A stretch of DNA of 64,000 bases from Eutreptiella sp. 'Long Island Sound 2002' (taxonomy: Eukaryota > Euglenozoa > Euglenophyceae > Eutreptiales > Eutreptiaceae): contig OZ038378.1 of the NCBI GenBank assembly GCA_964036045.1, forward strand, positions 147,365,611 through 147,429,610, in the 5' to 3' direction. Of the stretch, positions 33,041 to 45,100 are shown piece after piece. Below the pieces are notes generated by a model, which did not search any database, was not told the origin of the DNA, and saw only the letters and a program-made list of their open reading frames with translations. The first letter of the stretch is position 1, and each line of letters begins with the position of its first letter. The translations under genes were made by a program, and so were the position numbers.

Positions 33041-36000
33041 AGTTCCGCCCCGAGGGTTCTCACTGAGTGCCCTCCCTGAGGGTTCTCACGGAGTCCCCGC
33101 CTTGAGGGTTCTCACTGAGTCCCCGCCCTGAGGGTTCTCACTGAGTTCCCGCCCTGAGGGTTCTCACTGAGTCCCCTCCCTGAGGGTTCTCAGTGAGTCC
33201 CCTCGCTGAGGGTTCTCACTGAGTCCCCGCCCTGAGGGTTCTCACTGAGTCCCCTCCCTGAGGGTTCTCAGTGAGTCCCCTCCCTGAGGGTTCTCCTTGA
33301 GTGCCCTCCCTGAGGGTTCTCACAGGGTCCCCTCCCTGAGGGTTCTCACCGAGTCTTCTCCCTGAGGGTTCTCACTGAGTCCCCTCCCCGAGGGTTCTCA
33401 GTGAGTCCTCTCCCTCAGGGTTCTTACTGAGTCCCCTCTCTGAGGGTTCTCACTGAGTCCCCTCCCTGAGGGTTCTCACTGAGTCCCCTCCCTGAGGTTT
33501 CTCACTGAGTCCCCTCCCTGAGGGTTCTCACTGAGTCCCCTCCCTGAGGGTTCTCCTTGAGTCCCCTCCCTGAGGGTTCTCACTGAGTCCCCTCCCTGAG
33601 AGTTCTCACTGAGTCCCCTCCCTGAGGGTTCTCAGTGAGTCCCCTCCCTGAGGGTAATCACTGAGTTCCCTCCCTGAGGGTTCTCACTTAGTCCCCGCCC
33701 TGAGGGTTCTCATTGAGTCCCTGCCGTGAGGGTTCTCCTTGAGTCCCCTCCCTGAGGGTTCTCACTGAGTCCCCTCCCTGAGAGTTCTCACTGAGTCCCC
33801 TCCCTGAGGGTACTCACTGAGTTCCCTCCCTGAGGGTTCTCACTGAGTCCCCTCCCTGAGGGTTCTCAGTGAGTCCCCTCCCTGAGGGTTCTCAGGGAGT
33901 CCCCTCCCTGAGGGTTCTCCCTGAGTCCCCGCCCTGAGGATTCTCAGTGAGTCCCCTCCCTAAGGGTTCTCACTGAGTCCCCGCCCTGAGGGTTTTCACT
34001 GAGTCCCCTCCCTGAGGGATCTCACGGAGTCCCCTCCCTGAGGGTTCTCACTGAGTCCCCGCCCTGAGGGTTCTCACTGAGTTCCCGCCCTGAGGGTTCT
34101 CACTGAGTCCCCTCCCTGAGGGTTCTCAGTGAGTCCCCTCGCTGAGGGTTCTCACTGAGTCCCCGCCCTGAGGGTTCTCACTGAGTCCCCTCCCTGAGGG
34201 TTCTCAGTGAGTCCCCTCCCCGAGGGTTCTCCTTGAGTGCCCTCCCTGAGGGTTCTCACAGGGTCCCCTCCCTGAGGGTTCTCACCGAGTCCCCTCCCTG
34301 AGGGTTCTCACTGAGTCCCCTCCCCGAGGGTTCTCAGTGAGTCCTCTCCCTCAGGGTTCTTACTGAGTCCCCTCTCTGAGGGTTCTCACTGAGTCCCCTC
34401 CCTGAGGTTTCTCACTGAGTCCCCTCCCTGAGGGTTCTCACTGAGTCCCCTCCTTGAGGGTTCTTCTTGAGTCCCCTCCCTGAGGGTTCTCACTGAGTCC
34501 CCTCCCTGAGAGTTCTCACTGAGTCCCCTCCCTGAGGGTAATCACTGAGTTCCCTCCCTGAGGGTTCTCACTTAGTCCCCGCCCTGAGGGTTCTCATTGA
34601 GTCCCCGCCGTGAGGGTTCTCCTTGAGTCCCCTCCCTGAGGGTTCTCACTGAGTCCGCTCCCTGAGAGTTCTCACTGAGTCCCCTCCCTGAGGGTACTCA
34701 CTGAGTTCCCTCCCTGAGGGTTCTCACTGAGTCCCCTCCCTGAGGGTTCTCAGTGAGTCCCCTCCCTGAGGGTTCTCACTGAGTCCCCTCCCTGAGGGTT
34801 CTCAGGGAGTCCCCTCCCTGAGGGTTCTCCCTGAGTCCCCGCCCTGAGGATTCTCACTGAGTCCCCTCCCTAAGGGTTCTCACTGAGTCCCCACCCTGAG
34901 GGTTCTCACTGAGTCCCCTCCCTGAGGGTTCTCACGGAGTCCCCTCCCTGAGGGTTCTCACTGAGTCTCCTCCCTGAGGGTTCTCACTGAGTCCCCGCCC
35001 TGAGGGTTCTCACTGAGTCCCCTCCCTGAGGGTTCTCACTGAGTCCCCTCCCTGAGGGTTCTCACTGAGTCCCCTCCCTGAGGGTTCTCACTGAGTCCCC
35101 TCCCTGAGGTTTCTCACTGAGTCCCCTCCCTGAGGGTTCTCACTGAGTCCCCTCCCTGAGGGTTCTTCTTGAGTCCCCTCCCTAAGGGTTCTCAGTGAGT
35201 CCCCGCCCTGAGGGTTCTCATTGAGTCCCCGCCCTGAGGGTTGTCAGTGAGTTCCCTCCCTGAGGGTTCTCACTTAGTCCCCGCCCTGAGGGTTCTCACT
35301 GAGTCCCCTCCCTGAGAGTTCTCACTGAGTCCCCTCCCTGAGGGTTCTCAGTGAGTCCCCTCCCTGAGGGTTCTCACTGAGTCCCCGCCCTGAGAGTTCT
35401 CACTGAGTCCCCTCCCTGAGGGTTCTCAGTGAGTCCCCTCCCTGAGGGTTCTCACTGAGTCCCCTCCCTGAGAGTTCTCACTGAGTCCCCTCCCTGAGGG
35501 TAATCACTGAGTTCCCTCCCTGAGAGTTCTCACTGAGTCCCCTCCCTGAGGGTACTCACTGAGTTCCCTCCCTGAGGGTTCTCACTGAGTCCCCTCCCTG
35601 AGGGTTCTCACTGAGTCCCCTCCCTGAGGGTTCTCAGGGAGTCCCCTCCCTGAGGGTTCTCCCTGAGTCCCCGCCCTGAGGATTCTCACTGAGTCCCCTC
35701 CCTAAGGGTTCTCACTGAGTCCCCACCCTGAGGGTTCTCACTGAGTCCCCTCCCTGAGGGTTCTCACGGAGTCCCCTCCCTGAGGGTTCTCACTGAGTCT
35801 CCTCCCTGAGGGTTCTCACTGAGTCCCCGCCCTGAGGGTTCTCACTGAGTCCCCTCCCTGAGGGTTCTCACTGAGTCCCCTCCCTGAGGGTTCTCACTGA
35901 GTCCCCTCCCTGAGGGTTCTCACTGAGTCCCCTCCCTGAGGGTTCTCACTGAGTCCCCTCCCTGAGGTTTCTCACTGAGTCCCCTCCCTGAGGGTTCTCA

Positions 36001-36650
36001 CTGAGTCCCCTCCCTGAGGGTTCTTCTTGAGTCCCCTCCCTAAGGGTTCTCAGTGAGTCCCCGCCCTGAGGGTTCTCATTGAGTCCCCGCCCTGAGGGTT
36101 GTCAGTGAGTTCCCTCCCTGAGGGTTCTCACTTAGTCCCCGCCCTGAGGGTTCTCACTGAGTCCCCTCCCTGAGAGTTCTCACTGAGTCCCCTCCCTGAG
36201 GGTTCTCAGTGAGTCCCCTCCCTGAGGGTTCTCACTGAGTCCCCGCCCTGAGGGTTCTCACTGAGTCCCCTCCATGAGGGTTCTCACTGAGTCCCCTCCC
36301 TGAGGGTTCTCACTGAGTCTCCTCCCTGAGGGTTCTCACTGAGTCCCCGCCCTGAGGGTTCTCACTGAGTCCCCTCCCTGAGGGTTCTCACTGAGTCCCC
36401 TCCCTGAGGGTTCTCACTGAGTCCCCGCCCTGAGGGTTCTCACTGAGTCCCCTCCCTGAGGGTTCTCACTGAGTCCCCTCCCTGAGGGTTCTCACTGAGT
36501 CCCCTCCCTGAGAGTTCTCAGTGAGTCCCCTCCCTGAGGGTACTCACTGAGTTCCGTCCCTGAGGGTTCTCACTGACTCCCCTCCCAGAGGGTTCCCACT
36601 GACTCCCCTCCCTGAGGGTTCTCACTGAGTCCCCGCCCTGAGGGTTCTCA
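33041..36650. repeat. Four-copy HOR of about 0.83-0.94 kb
   Basis: The CACGGAG monomer recurs at 33,087, 34,023, 34,933 and 35,765, giving successive periods of 936, 910 and 832 bp (36, 35 and 32 monomers). Supporting markers: CTCAGGGAG at 33,891, 34,801 and 35,633; CACAGGG at 33,321 and 34,257; GGTAATCACT at 33,653 and 34,537; GTCAGTGAGTTCC at 35,243 and 36,101. The last pair is 858 bp apart, so monomers have also been gained between copies. The copies differ only by whole monomers and point changes. Confidence 0.87.
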
Positions 36651-37619
36651 CTGAGTCCCCTCCCTGAGGGTTCTCACTGAGTCCCCTCCCTGAGGGTTCT
36701 CACTGAGTCCCCGCCCTGAGGGTTCTCACTGAGTCCCCGCCCTGAGGGTTCTCCTTGAGTCCCCTCCCTGAGGGTTCTCACTGAGACCCCTCCCTGAGAG
36801 TTCTCAGTGAGTCCCCTCCCTGAGAGTTCTCACTGAGTCCCCTCCAAGAGGGTTCTCACTGAGTCCCCTCCCTGAGGGTTCTCACTGAGTCCCCTCCCTG
36901 AGGGTTCTCACTGACTCCCCTCCCTGAGGGTTCTCACTGAGTCCCCTCCCTGAGGGTTCTCACTGAGTCCCCTCCAAGAGGGTTCTCACTGAGTCCCCTC
37001 CCTGAGGGTTCTCAGTGAGTCCCCTCCCTGAGGGTTCTCACTGAGGCCCCTCCCTGAGGGTTCTCACTGAGTCCCCTCCCTGAGGGTTCTCACTGAGTCC
37101 CCTCCCTGAGGGTTCTCACTGAGTCCCCTCCCTGAGGGTTCTCACTCAGTCCCCTCTCTGAGGGTTCTCACTGAGGCCCCCCTTAAGGTTTTCTGTGAGG
37201 CCCTCTCCCTGAGGGTTCTCACTGAGTCCCCTCCCAAAGGGTTCTCCTTGAGTCCCCTCCCTGAGGGATCTCACTGAGTCCCCTCCTCGAGGGTTCTCAC
37301 TGAGTCCACTCCCTGAGGGCTCTCACTGAGTCCCCTCCCTGAGGGTTCTCACTGACCCCCCTTCCTCAGGGTTCTCACAGAGTCCCCGCCCTGAGGGTTC
37401 TCACTGAGTCCCCTCCCTGAGGGTTCTCACTGACTCCCCTCCCTGAGCGTCCTCACTGATCCCACTCCCTGAGGGTACTCACTGAGTCCCCTCCCTGAGT
37501 GTTCTCACTGAGTCCCCTCCCTGAGGGTTCTCACTGAGTCCCCTCCCTGAGGCTTCTCACTGAGTCCGCTCCCTGAGGCATCTCACTGAGTCCCCTACCT
37601 GAGGGTTCTCACTGAGTTT
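36651..37619. repeat. 26-mers with a degenerate patch at about 37.14-37.26 kb
   Basis: The segment is ordinary 26-mers except near 37,170-37,205, where two adjacent monomers are strongly altered. One reads GAGGCCCCCCTTAAGG and is about 24 bp; the next starts TTCTGTGAGGCC and is about 27 bp. CCCAAAGGG and CTCGAGGG monomers follow. CTCCAAGAGGG monomers lie at about 36,842 and 36,972. GAGGCTTCTC and GAGGCATCTC monomers near 37,550-37,590 recall the 1,224-bp HOR at the window start. The patch adjoins the left edge of the 4.5-kb duplication. Confidence 0.85.
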
Positions 37620-40600
37620 CCTCCCTGAGGGTTCTCACTGAGTCCCCTCCCTGAGGGTTCTCACTGAGTTCCCTCCCTGAGGGTTCTCACTGAGTCCCCT
37701 CCCAGAGCGTTCTCACTGAGTCTAGTCCCTGCGGGTTCTCACTGAGTCCCCTCCCGGAGGGTTCTTACCTAATCCCGCTCCCTGAGGCTTCTCACTGAGT
37801 CCGCTCCCTGAGGCATCTCGTTGAGTCCTCTCCCTGAGGGTTCTCACTGAGTCCCCGCCCCGAGGGTTCTCACTGAGTCCCCGCCCTCAGGGTTCTCACT
37901 GAGTCCCCTCCCAGAGGGTTCTCACTGAGTCCCCTCCCTGAGGGTTCTCACTGAGTCCCCTCCGTGAGGGTTCTCACTGAGTCCCCTCCCTGAGGGTTGT
38001 CAGTGAGTCCCATCCCAGAGGGTTCTCCTTGAGTCCCCTCCCTGAGGGTTCTCACTGAGTCCCCTCCCTGAGGGATCTCACTGAGTCCCCTCCCTGAGGG
38101 TTCTCACTGAGTCCCCTCCCTGAGGGTTCTCACTGAGTCCCCGCCCTGAGGGTTCTCACTGAGTCCCCGCCCTGAGGGTTCTCACTGACTCCCCTCCCTG
38201 AGGGTTCTCATTGAGTCCCCTCCCTGAGGGTTCTCACTCAGTCCCCTCCCTTAGGGTTCTCTTTAAGTCCCCTCCCTGAGGGTTCTCACTGAGTCCCCTC
38301 CTTGAGGGTTCTCACTGAGTCCCCTCCCTGAGGGTTCTCACTGAGTCCCCTCCCTGAGGGTTCTCACTGAGTCCCCGCCCTGAGGGTTCTCACTGAGTCC
38401 CCTCCCTGAGGGTTCTCACAGAGTGCCCTCCCGGAGGGTTCTCACTGAGTCCCCTCCCTGGGGGTTCTCACTGAGTCCCCTCCCTGAGCGTTCTCAGTGA
38501 GTCCCCTCCCTGAGGGTTCTCAGTGAGTCCCCTCCCAGAGGGTTCTCACTGAGTCCCCTCCCTGAGGGTTGTCACTGAGTCCCCTCCCTGAGGGTTCTCA
38601 CTGAGTCTCCTCCGTGAGGGTTCTCACTGAGTCCCCTCCCTGAGGGTTCTCACTGAGTCCCCGCCCTGAGGGTTCTCACTGAGTCCCCTCCCTGAGGGTT
38701 CTCACTGAGTCCCCTCCATGGGGGTTCTCACTGAGTCCCCTCCCTGAGGGTTCTCAGTGAGTCCCCTCCCAGAGGGTTCTCACTGAGTCCCCTCCCTGAG
38801 GGTTCTCACTGAGTCCCCTCCCTGAGGGTTCTCACTGAGTTCCCTCCCTCAACGTTCTCACTGAGTCCCCGCGATGGGGGTTCTCACTGAGTCCCCTCCC
38901 TGAGGGTTCTCACTGAGTCCCCGCCCTGAGGGTTCTCACTGAGTCCCCTCCCTGGGGGTTCTCACTGAGTCCCCCCCCTCAAGGTTCTCACTGAGTCCCC
39001 TCCCTGAGGGTTCTCACTGAGTCCCCTCCCTCAGGGTTCTCACTGAGTCCGCTCCCTGAGGGTTCTCACTGAGTCCCCTCCCTGAGGGTTCTCACTGAGT
39101 CCCCTCCCTGAGGGTTCTCACTGAGTCCCCTCCCAGAGGGTTCTCACTGAGTCCCCTCCCTGAGGGTTCTCACTGAGTCCCCTCCCTGAGGGTTCTCACT
39201 GAGTCCCCCCCCTCAAGGTTCTCACTGAGTCCCCTCCCTGAGGGTTCTCACTGAGTCCCCTCCCTCAGGGTTCCCACTGAGTCCGCTCCCTGAGGGTTCT
39301 CACTGAGTCCCCTCCCTGAGGGTTCTCACTGAGTTCCCTCCCTGAGGGTTCTCACTGAGTCCCCTCCCAGAGGGTTCTCACTGAGCCCCCTCCCTGAGGG
39401 CTCTCACTGAGTCCCCTCCCTCAAGGTTCTCACTGAGTCCCCGCGATGAAGGTTCTCACTGAGTCCCCCCCCTCAAGGTTCTCACTGAGTCCCCTCCCTG
39501 AGGGTTCTCACTGAGTCCCCTCCCTGAGGGTTCTCAGTGAGTCCCCTCCCTGAGGGTTCTCACTGAGTCCCCTCCCTCAAGGTTCTCACTGAGTCCCCGC
39601 GATGAAGGTTCTCACTGAGTCCCCCCCCTCAAGGTTCTCACTGAGTCCCCTCCCTGAGGGTTCTCACTGAGTCCCCTCCCTGAGGGTTCTCAGTGAGTCC
39701 CCTCCCTGAGGGTTCTGACTGAGTCCCCTCCCTGAGGGTTCTCACTGAGTCCCCTCCCTGAGGGTTCTCACTGAGTCCCTGCCCTGAGGGTTCTCCCTGA
39801 ATCCCCTCCCTGAGGGTTCTCACTGAGTCCCCTCCCAGAGGGTTCTCACTGGGTCCCCTCCCTGAGGGTTCTCCTTGAGTCCCCTCCCTGAGGGTTCTCA
39901 CTGAGTCCCCCCCCTCAAGGTTCTCACTGAGTCCCCTCCCTGAGGGTTCTCACTGAGTCCCCTCCCTCAGGGTTCTCACTGAGTCCGCTCCCTGAGGGTT
40001 CTCACTGAGTCCCCTCCCTGAGGGTTCTCACTGAGTCCCCTCCCTGAGGGTTCTCACTGAGTCCCCTCCCAGAGGGTTCTCACTGAGTCCCCTCCCTGAG
40101 GGTTCTCACTGAGTCCCCTCCCTGAGGGTTCTCACTGAGTCCCCCCCCTCAAGGTTCTCACTGAGTCCCCTCCCTGAGGGTTCTCACTGAGTCCCCTCCC
40201 TCAGGGTTCCCACTGAGTCCGCTCCCTGAGGGTTCTCACTGAGTTCCCTCCCTGAGGGTTCTCACTGAGTCCCCTCCCAGAGGGTTCTCACTGAGCCCCC
40301 TCCCTGAGGGCTCTCACTGAGAGCCCTCCCTGAGGGTTCTCACTGAGTCCCCTCCCTCAAGGTTCTCACTGAGTCCCCGCGATGAAGGTTCTCACTGAGT
40401 CCCCCCCCTCAAGGTTCTCACTGAGTCCCCGCCCTGAGGGTTGTCCTTGAGTCCCCTCCCTGAGGGTTCTCACTGAGTCCCCTCCCTGAGGGTTCTCACT
40501 GAGTCCCCTCCCTCAGGGTTCTCACTGAGTCCCCGCCCTCAGGGTTCTCACTAGGTCCCCTCCCTGAGGGTTCTCAGTGAGTCCCCTCCCTGAGGGATCT

Positions 40601-42144
40601 CACTAAGTCCCGTCCTTGAGGGTTCTCAGTGAGTCCCCTCCCTGAGGGTTCTCACTGAGTCCCCTCCCTGAGGGTTCTCCTTGAGTCCCCTGCCTGAGGG
40701 TTCTCACTGAGTCCCCTCCCTGAGGGTTCTCACTGACTCCCCTCCCTGAGGGTTCTCACTGAGTCCCCTCCCTCAGGGTTCTCACTGAGTCCCCTCCCAA
40801 AGGGTTCTCACTGGGTCCCCTCCCTGAGGGTTCTCAGTGAGTCCCCTCCCTGAGGGTTCTCACTGACTCCCCTCCCTGAGGGTTCTCACTGAGTCCCCTC
40901 CCTGAGGGTTCTCACTGAGTCTCCGCCCTGAGGGTTCTCACTTACTCCCCTCCCTGAGGGTTCTCACTGAGTCCCCTCCCTGAGGGTTCTCACTGAGTCC
41001 CCTCTCAGAGGGTTCTCACTGAATCCCCTCCCTGAGGGTTCTCACTGAGTCCCCTCCCTGAGGGTTGTCACTGAGTCCCCTCCCTGAGGGTTGTCACTGA
41101 GTCCCCCCCCTGAGGGTTCTCACTGAGTCCCCTCTTAGAGGGTTCTTACTGGGTCCCCTCCCTGAGGGTTCTCCTTGAGTCCCCTCCCTGAGGGTTCTCA
41201 CCGAGTCCCCTCCCTGAGGGTTCTGAGTGAGTCCCCTCTCTGAGGGTTGTCATTGAGTCCCCTCCCTGAGGGTTCTCAGTGAGTCCCCTCCCTGAGGGTT
41301 CTCACTGAGTCCCCGCCCTGACGGTTCTCACAGAGGGCCCTCCCTGAGGGTTCTCACTGAGTCCCCTCCCTGAGGGTTCTCACTGAGTCCCCTCCCTGAG
41401 CGTTCTCACTGAGTCCACTCCCTGAGGGTTCTCAGTGAGTCCCCTCCCAGAGGGTTCTCACTGAGTCCCCTCCCTGAGGGTTCTCACTGAGTCCCCTCCC
41501 TGAGGGTTCTCACTGAGTCCCCTCCCTGAGGGTTCTCACTGAGTCCCCTCCCTGAGGGTTCTCACTGAGTCCCCTCCCTGGGGGTTCTCACTGAGTCCCC
41601 TCCCTGGGGGTTCTCACTGAGTCCCCTCCCTGAGGGTTCTCAGTGAGTCCCCTCCCAGAGGGTTCTCACTGAGTCCCCTCCCTGAGGGTTCTCACTGAGT
41701 CCCCTCCCTGAGGGTTCTCACTGAGTCCCCTCCCTCGAGGTTCTCACCGAGTCCCCGCGATGAGGGTTCTCACTGAGTCCCCCCCCTGAGGGTTCTCAGT
41801 GAGTCCCCTCCCAGAGGGTTCTCACTGAGTCCCCTCCCTGAGGGTTCTCAGTGAGTCCCCTCCCTGAGGGTTCTCACTGAGTCCCCTCCCTGAGGGTTGT
41901 CACTGAGTCCCCTCCCTGAGGGTTCTCAGTGAGTCCCCTCCCTGAGGGTTCTCACTGAGTCCGCTCCCTGAGACTTCTCACTGAGTCCCCTCCCTGAGGG
42001 TTCTCACTGAGTCCCCTCCCTGAGGGTTCTCCTTGAGTCCCCTCCAAGAGGGTTCTCACTGAGTCCCCTCCCTGAGGGTTCTCACTGAGTCCCCTCCCTG
42101 AGGGTTCTCACTTAGTCCCCTCCCTGAGGGTTCTCACTGAGTCC
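37620..42144. repeat. 4.5-kb segmental tandem duplication, copy 1
   Basis: This copy is 4,525 bp, or 174 monomers plus 1 bp; the extra base comes from the 27-bp TTACCTAATCCC monomer near 37,765. The marker TCTAGTCCCT lies at 37,721 and recurs at 42,246. The left edge is set by the GAGTTTCC monomer at about 37,612, which copy 2 lacks at the matching place. Rare monomers inside include CCCCGCGATG, eight-C CCCCCCCCTCAAGG, CTCTTTAAG and GAGACTTCTC. It contains a nested 936-bp repeat. At 39,717 it has G (CTGACTGAG) where copy 2 has C. Confidence 0.93.
38971..40430. repeat. Nested 936-bp HOR marked by C8-TCAAGG monomers (about 1.6 copies)
   Basis: Monomers with eight consecutive C followed by TCAAGG start at 38,971, 39,205, 39,465, 39,621, 39,907, 40,141 and 40,401. 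Spacings are 234, 260, 156 and 286 bp, then 234 and 260 again, so the period is 936 bp, exactly 36 monomers. CCCCGCGATGAAGG monomers accompany several of them. The same nest is present in the other 4.5-kb copy, shifted by 4,525 bp (first marker at 43,496). The nest therefore predates the larger duplication. Confidence 0.9.
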
Positions 42145-45100
42145 CCTCCCTGAGGGTTCTCACTGAGTCCCCTCCCTGAGGGTTCTCACTGAGTTCCCTC
42201 CCTGAGGGTTCTCACTGAGTCCCCTCCCAGAGCGTTCTCACTGAGTCTAGTCCCTGCGGGTTCTCACTGAGTCCCCTCCCGGAGGGTTCTTACCTAATCC
42301 CGCTCCCTGAGGCTTCTCACTGAGTCCGCTCCCTGAGGCATCTCGTTGAGTCCTCTCCCTGAGGGTTCTCACTGAGTCCCCGCCCCGAGGGTTCTCACTG
42401 AGTCCCCGCCCTCAGGGTTCTCACTGAGTCCCCTCCCAGAGGGTTCTCACTGAGTCCCCTCCCTGAGGGTTCTCACTGAGTCCCCTCCGTGAGGGTTCTC
42501 ACTGAGTCCCCTCCCTGAGGGTTGTCAGTGAGTCCCATCCCAGAGGGTTCTCCTTGAGTCCCCTCCCTGAGGGTTCTCACTGAGTCCCCTCCCTGAGGGA
42601 TCTCACTGAGTCCCCTCCCTGAGGGTTCTCACTGAGTCCCCTCCCTGAGGGTTCTCACTGAGTCCCCGCCCTGAGGGTTCTCACTGAGTCCCCGCCCTGA
42701 GGGTTCTCACCGAGTCCCCTCCCTGAGGGTTCTCATTGAGTCCCCTCCCTGAGGGTTCTCACTCAGTCCCCTCCCTTAGGGTTCTCTTTAAGTCCCCTCC
42801 CTGAGGGTTCTCACTGAGTCCCCTCCTTGAGGGTTCTCACTGAGTCCCCTCCCTGAGGGTTCTCACTGAGTCCCCTCCCTGAGGGTTCTCACTGAGTCCC
42901 CGCCCTGAGGGTTCTCACTGAGTCCCCTCCCTGAGGGTTCTCACAGAGTGCCCTCCCGGAGGGTTCTCACTGAGTCCCCTCCCTGGGGGTTCTCACTGAG
43001 TCCCCTCCCTGAGCGTTCTCAGTGAGTCCCCTCCCTGAGGGTTCTCAGTGAGTCCCCTCCCAGAGGGTTCTCACTGAGTCCCCTCCCTGAGGGTTGTCAC
43101 TGAGTCCCCTCCCTGAGGGTTCTCACTGAGTCTCCTCCGTGAGGGCTCTCACTGAGTCCCCTCCCTGAGGGTTCTCACTGAGTCCCCGCCCTGAGGGTTC
43201 TCACTGAGTCCCCTCCCTGAGGGTTCTCACTGAGTCCCCTCCATGGGGGTTCTCACTGAGTCCCCTCCCTGAGGGTTCTCAGTGAGTCCCCTCCCAGAGG
43301 GTTCTCACTGAGTCCCCTCCCTGAGGGTTCTCACTGAGTCCCCTCCCTGAGGGTTCTCACTGAGTTCCCTCCCTCAACGTTCTCACTGAGTCCCCGCGAT
43401 GGGGGTTCTCACTGAGTCCCCTCCCTGAGGGTTCTCACTGAGTCCCCGCCCTGAAGGTTCTCACTGAGTCCCCTCCCTGGGGGTTCTCACTGAGTCCCCC
43501 CCCTCAAGGTTCTCACTGAGTCCCCTCCCTGAGGGTTCTCACTGAGTCCCCTCCCTCAGGGTTCTCACTGAGTCCGCTCCCTGAGGGTTCTCACTGAGTC
43601 CCCTCCCTGAGGGTTCTCACTGAGTCCCCTCCCTGAGGGTTCTCACTGAGTCCCCTCCCAGAGGGTTCTCACTGAGTCCCCTCCCTGAGGGTTCTCACTG
43701 AGTCCCCTCCCTGAGGGTTCTCACTGAGTCCCCCCCCTCAAGGTTCTCACTGAGTCCCCTCCCTGAGGGTTCTCACTGAGTCCCCTCCCTCAGGGTTCCC
43801 ACTGAGTCCGCTCCCTGAGGGTTCTCACTGAGTCCCCTCCCTGAGGGTTCTCACTGAGTTCCCTCCCTGAGGGTTCTCACTGAGTCCCCTCCCAGAGGGT
43901 TCTCACTGAGCCCCCTCCCTGAGGGCTCTCACTGAGTCCCCTCCCTCAAGGTTCTCACTGAGTCCCCGCGATGAAGGTTCTCACTGAGTCCCCCCCCTCA
44001 AGGTTCTCACTGAGTCCCCTCCCTGAGGGTTCTCACTGAGTCCCCTCCCTGAGGGTTCTCAGTGAGTCCCCTCCCTGAGGGTTCTCACTGAGTCCCCTCC
44101 CTCAAGGTTCTCACTGAGTCCCCGCGATGAAGGTTCTCACTGAGTCCCCCCCCTCAAGGTTCTCACTGAGTCCCCTCCCTGAGGGTTCTCACTGAGTCCC
44201 CTCCCTGAGGGTTCTCAGTGAGTCCCCTCCCTGAGGGTTCTCACTGAGTCCCCTCCCTGAGGGTTCTCACTGAGTCCCCTCCCTGAGGGTTCTCACTGAG
44301 TCCCTGCCCTGAGGGTTCTCCCTGAATCCCCTCCCTGAGGGTTCTCACTGAGTCCCCTCCCAGAGGGTTCTCACTGGGTCCCCTCCCTGAGGGTTCTCCT
44401 TGAGTCCCCTCCCTGAGGGTTCTCACTGAGTCCCCCCCCTCAAGGTTCTCACTGAGTCCCCTCCCTGAGGGTTCTCACTGAGTCCCCTCCCTCAGGGTTC
44501 TCACAGAGTCCGCTCCCTGAGGGTTCTCACTGAGTCCCCTCCCTGAGGGTTCTCACTGAGTCCCCTCCCTGAGGGTTCTCACTGAGTCCCCTCCCAGAGG
44601 GTTCTCACTGAGTCCCCTCCCTGAGGGTTCTCACTGAGTCCCCTCCCTCAGGGTTCTCACTGAGTCCCCCCCCTCAAGGTTCTCACTGAGTCCCCTCCCT
44701 GAGGGTTCTCACTGAGTCCCCTCCCTCAGGGTTCCCACTGAGTCCGCTCCCTGAGGGTTCTCACTGAGTTCCCTCCCTGAGGGTTCTCACTGAGTCCCCT
44801 CCCAGAGGGTTCTCACTGAGCCCCCTCCCTGAGGGCTCTCACTGAGAGCCCTCCCTGAGGGTTCTCACTGAGTCCCCTCCCTCAAGGTTCTCACTGAGTC
44901 CCCGCGATGAAGGTTCTCACTGAGTCCCCCCCCTCAAGGTTCTCACTGAGTCCCCGCCCTGAGGGTTGTCCTTGAGTCCCCTCCCTGAGGGTTCTCACTG
45001 AGTCCCCTCCCTGAGGGTTCTCACTGACTCCCCTCCCTGAGGGTTCTCACTGAGTCCCCTCCCTCAGGGTTCTCACTGAGTCCCCGCCCTCAGGGTTCTC

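Noticed and set aside
37721-42246. The exact 4,525-bp repeat as an assembly duplication artefact
   Set aside because: The copies differ by one whole monomer and several point changes, which argues for two real loci. Raw reads would still be needed to settle it.
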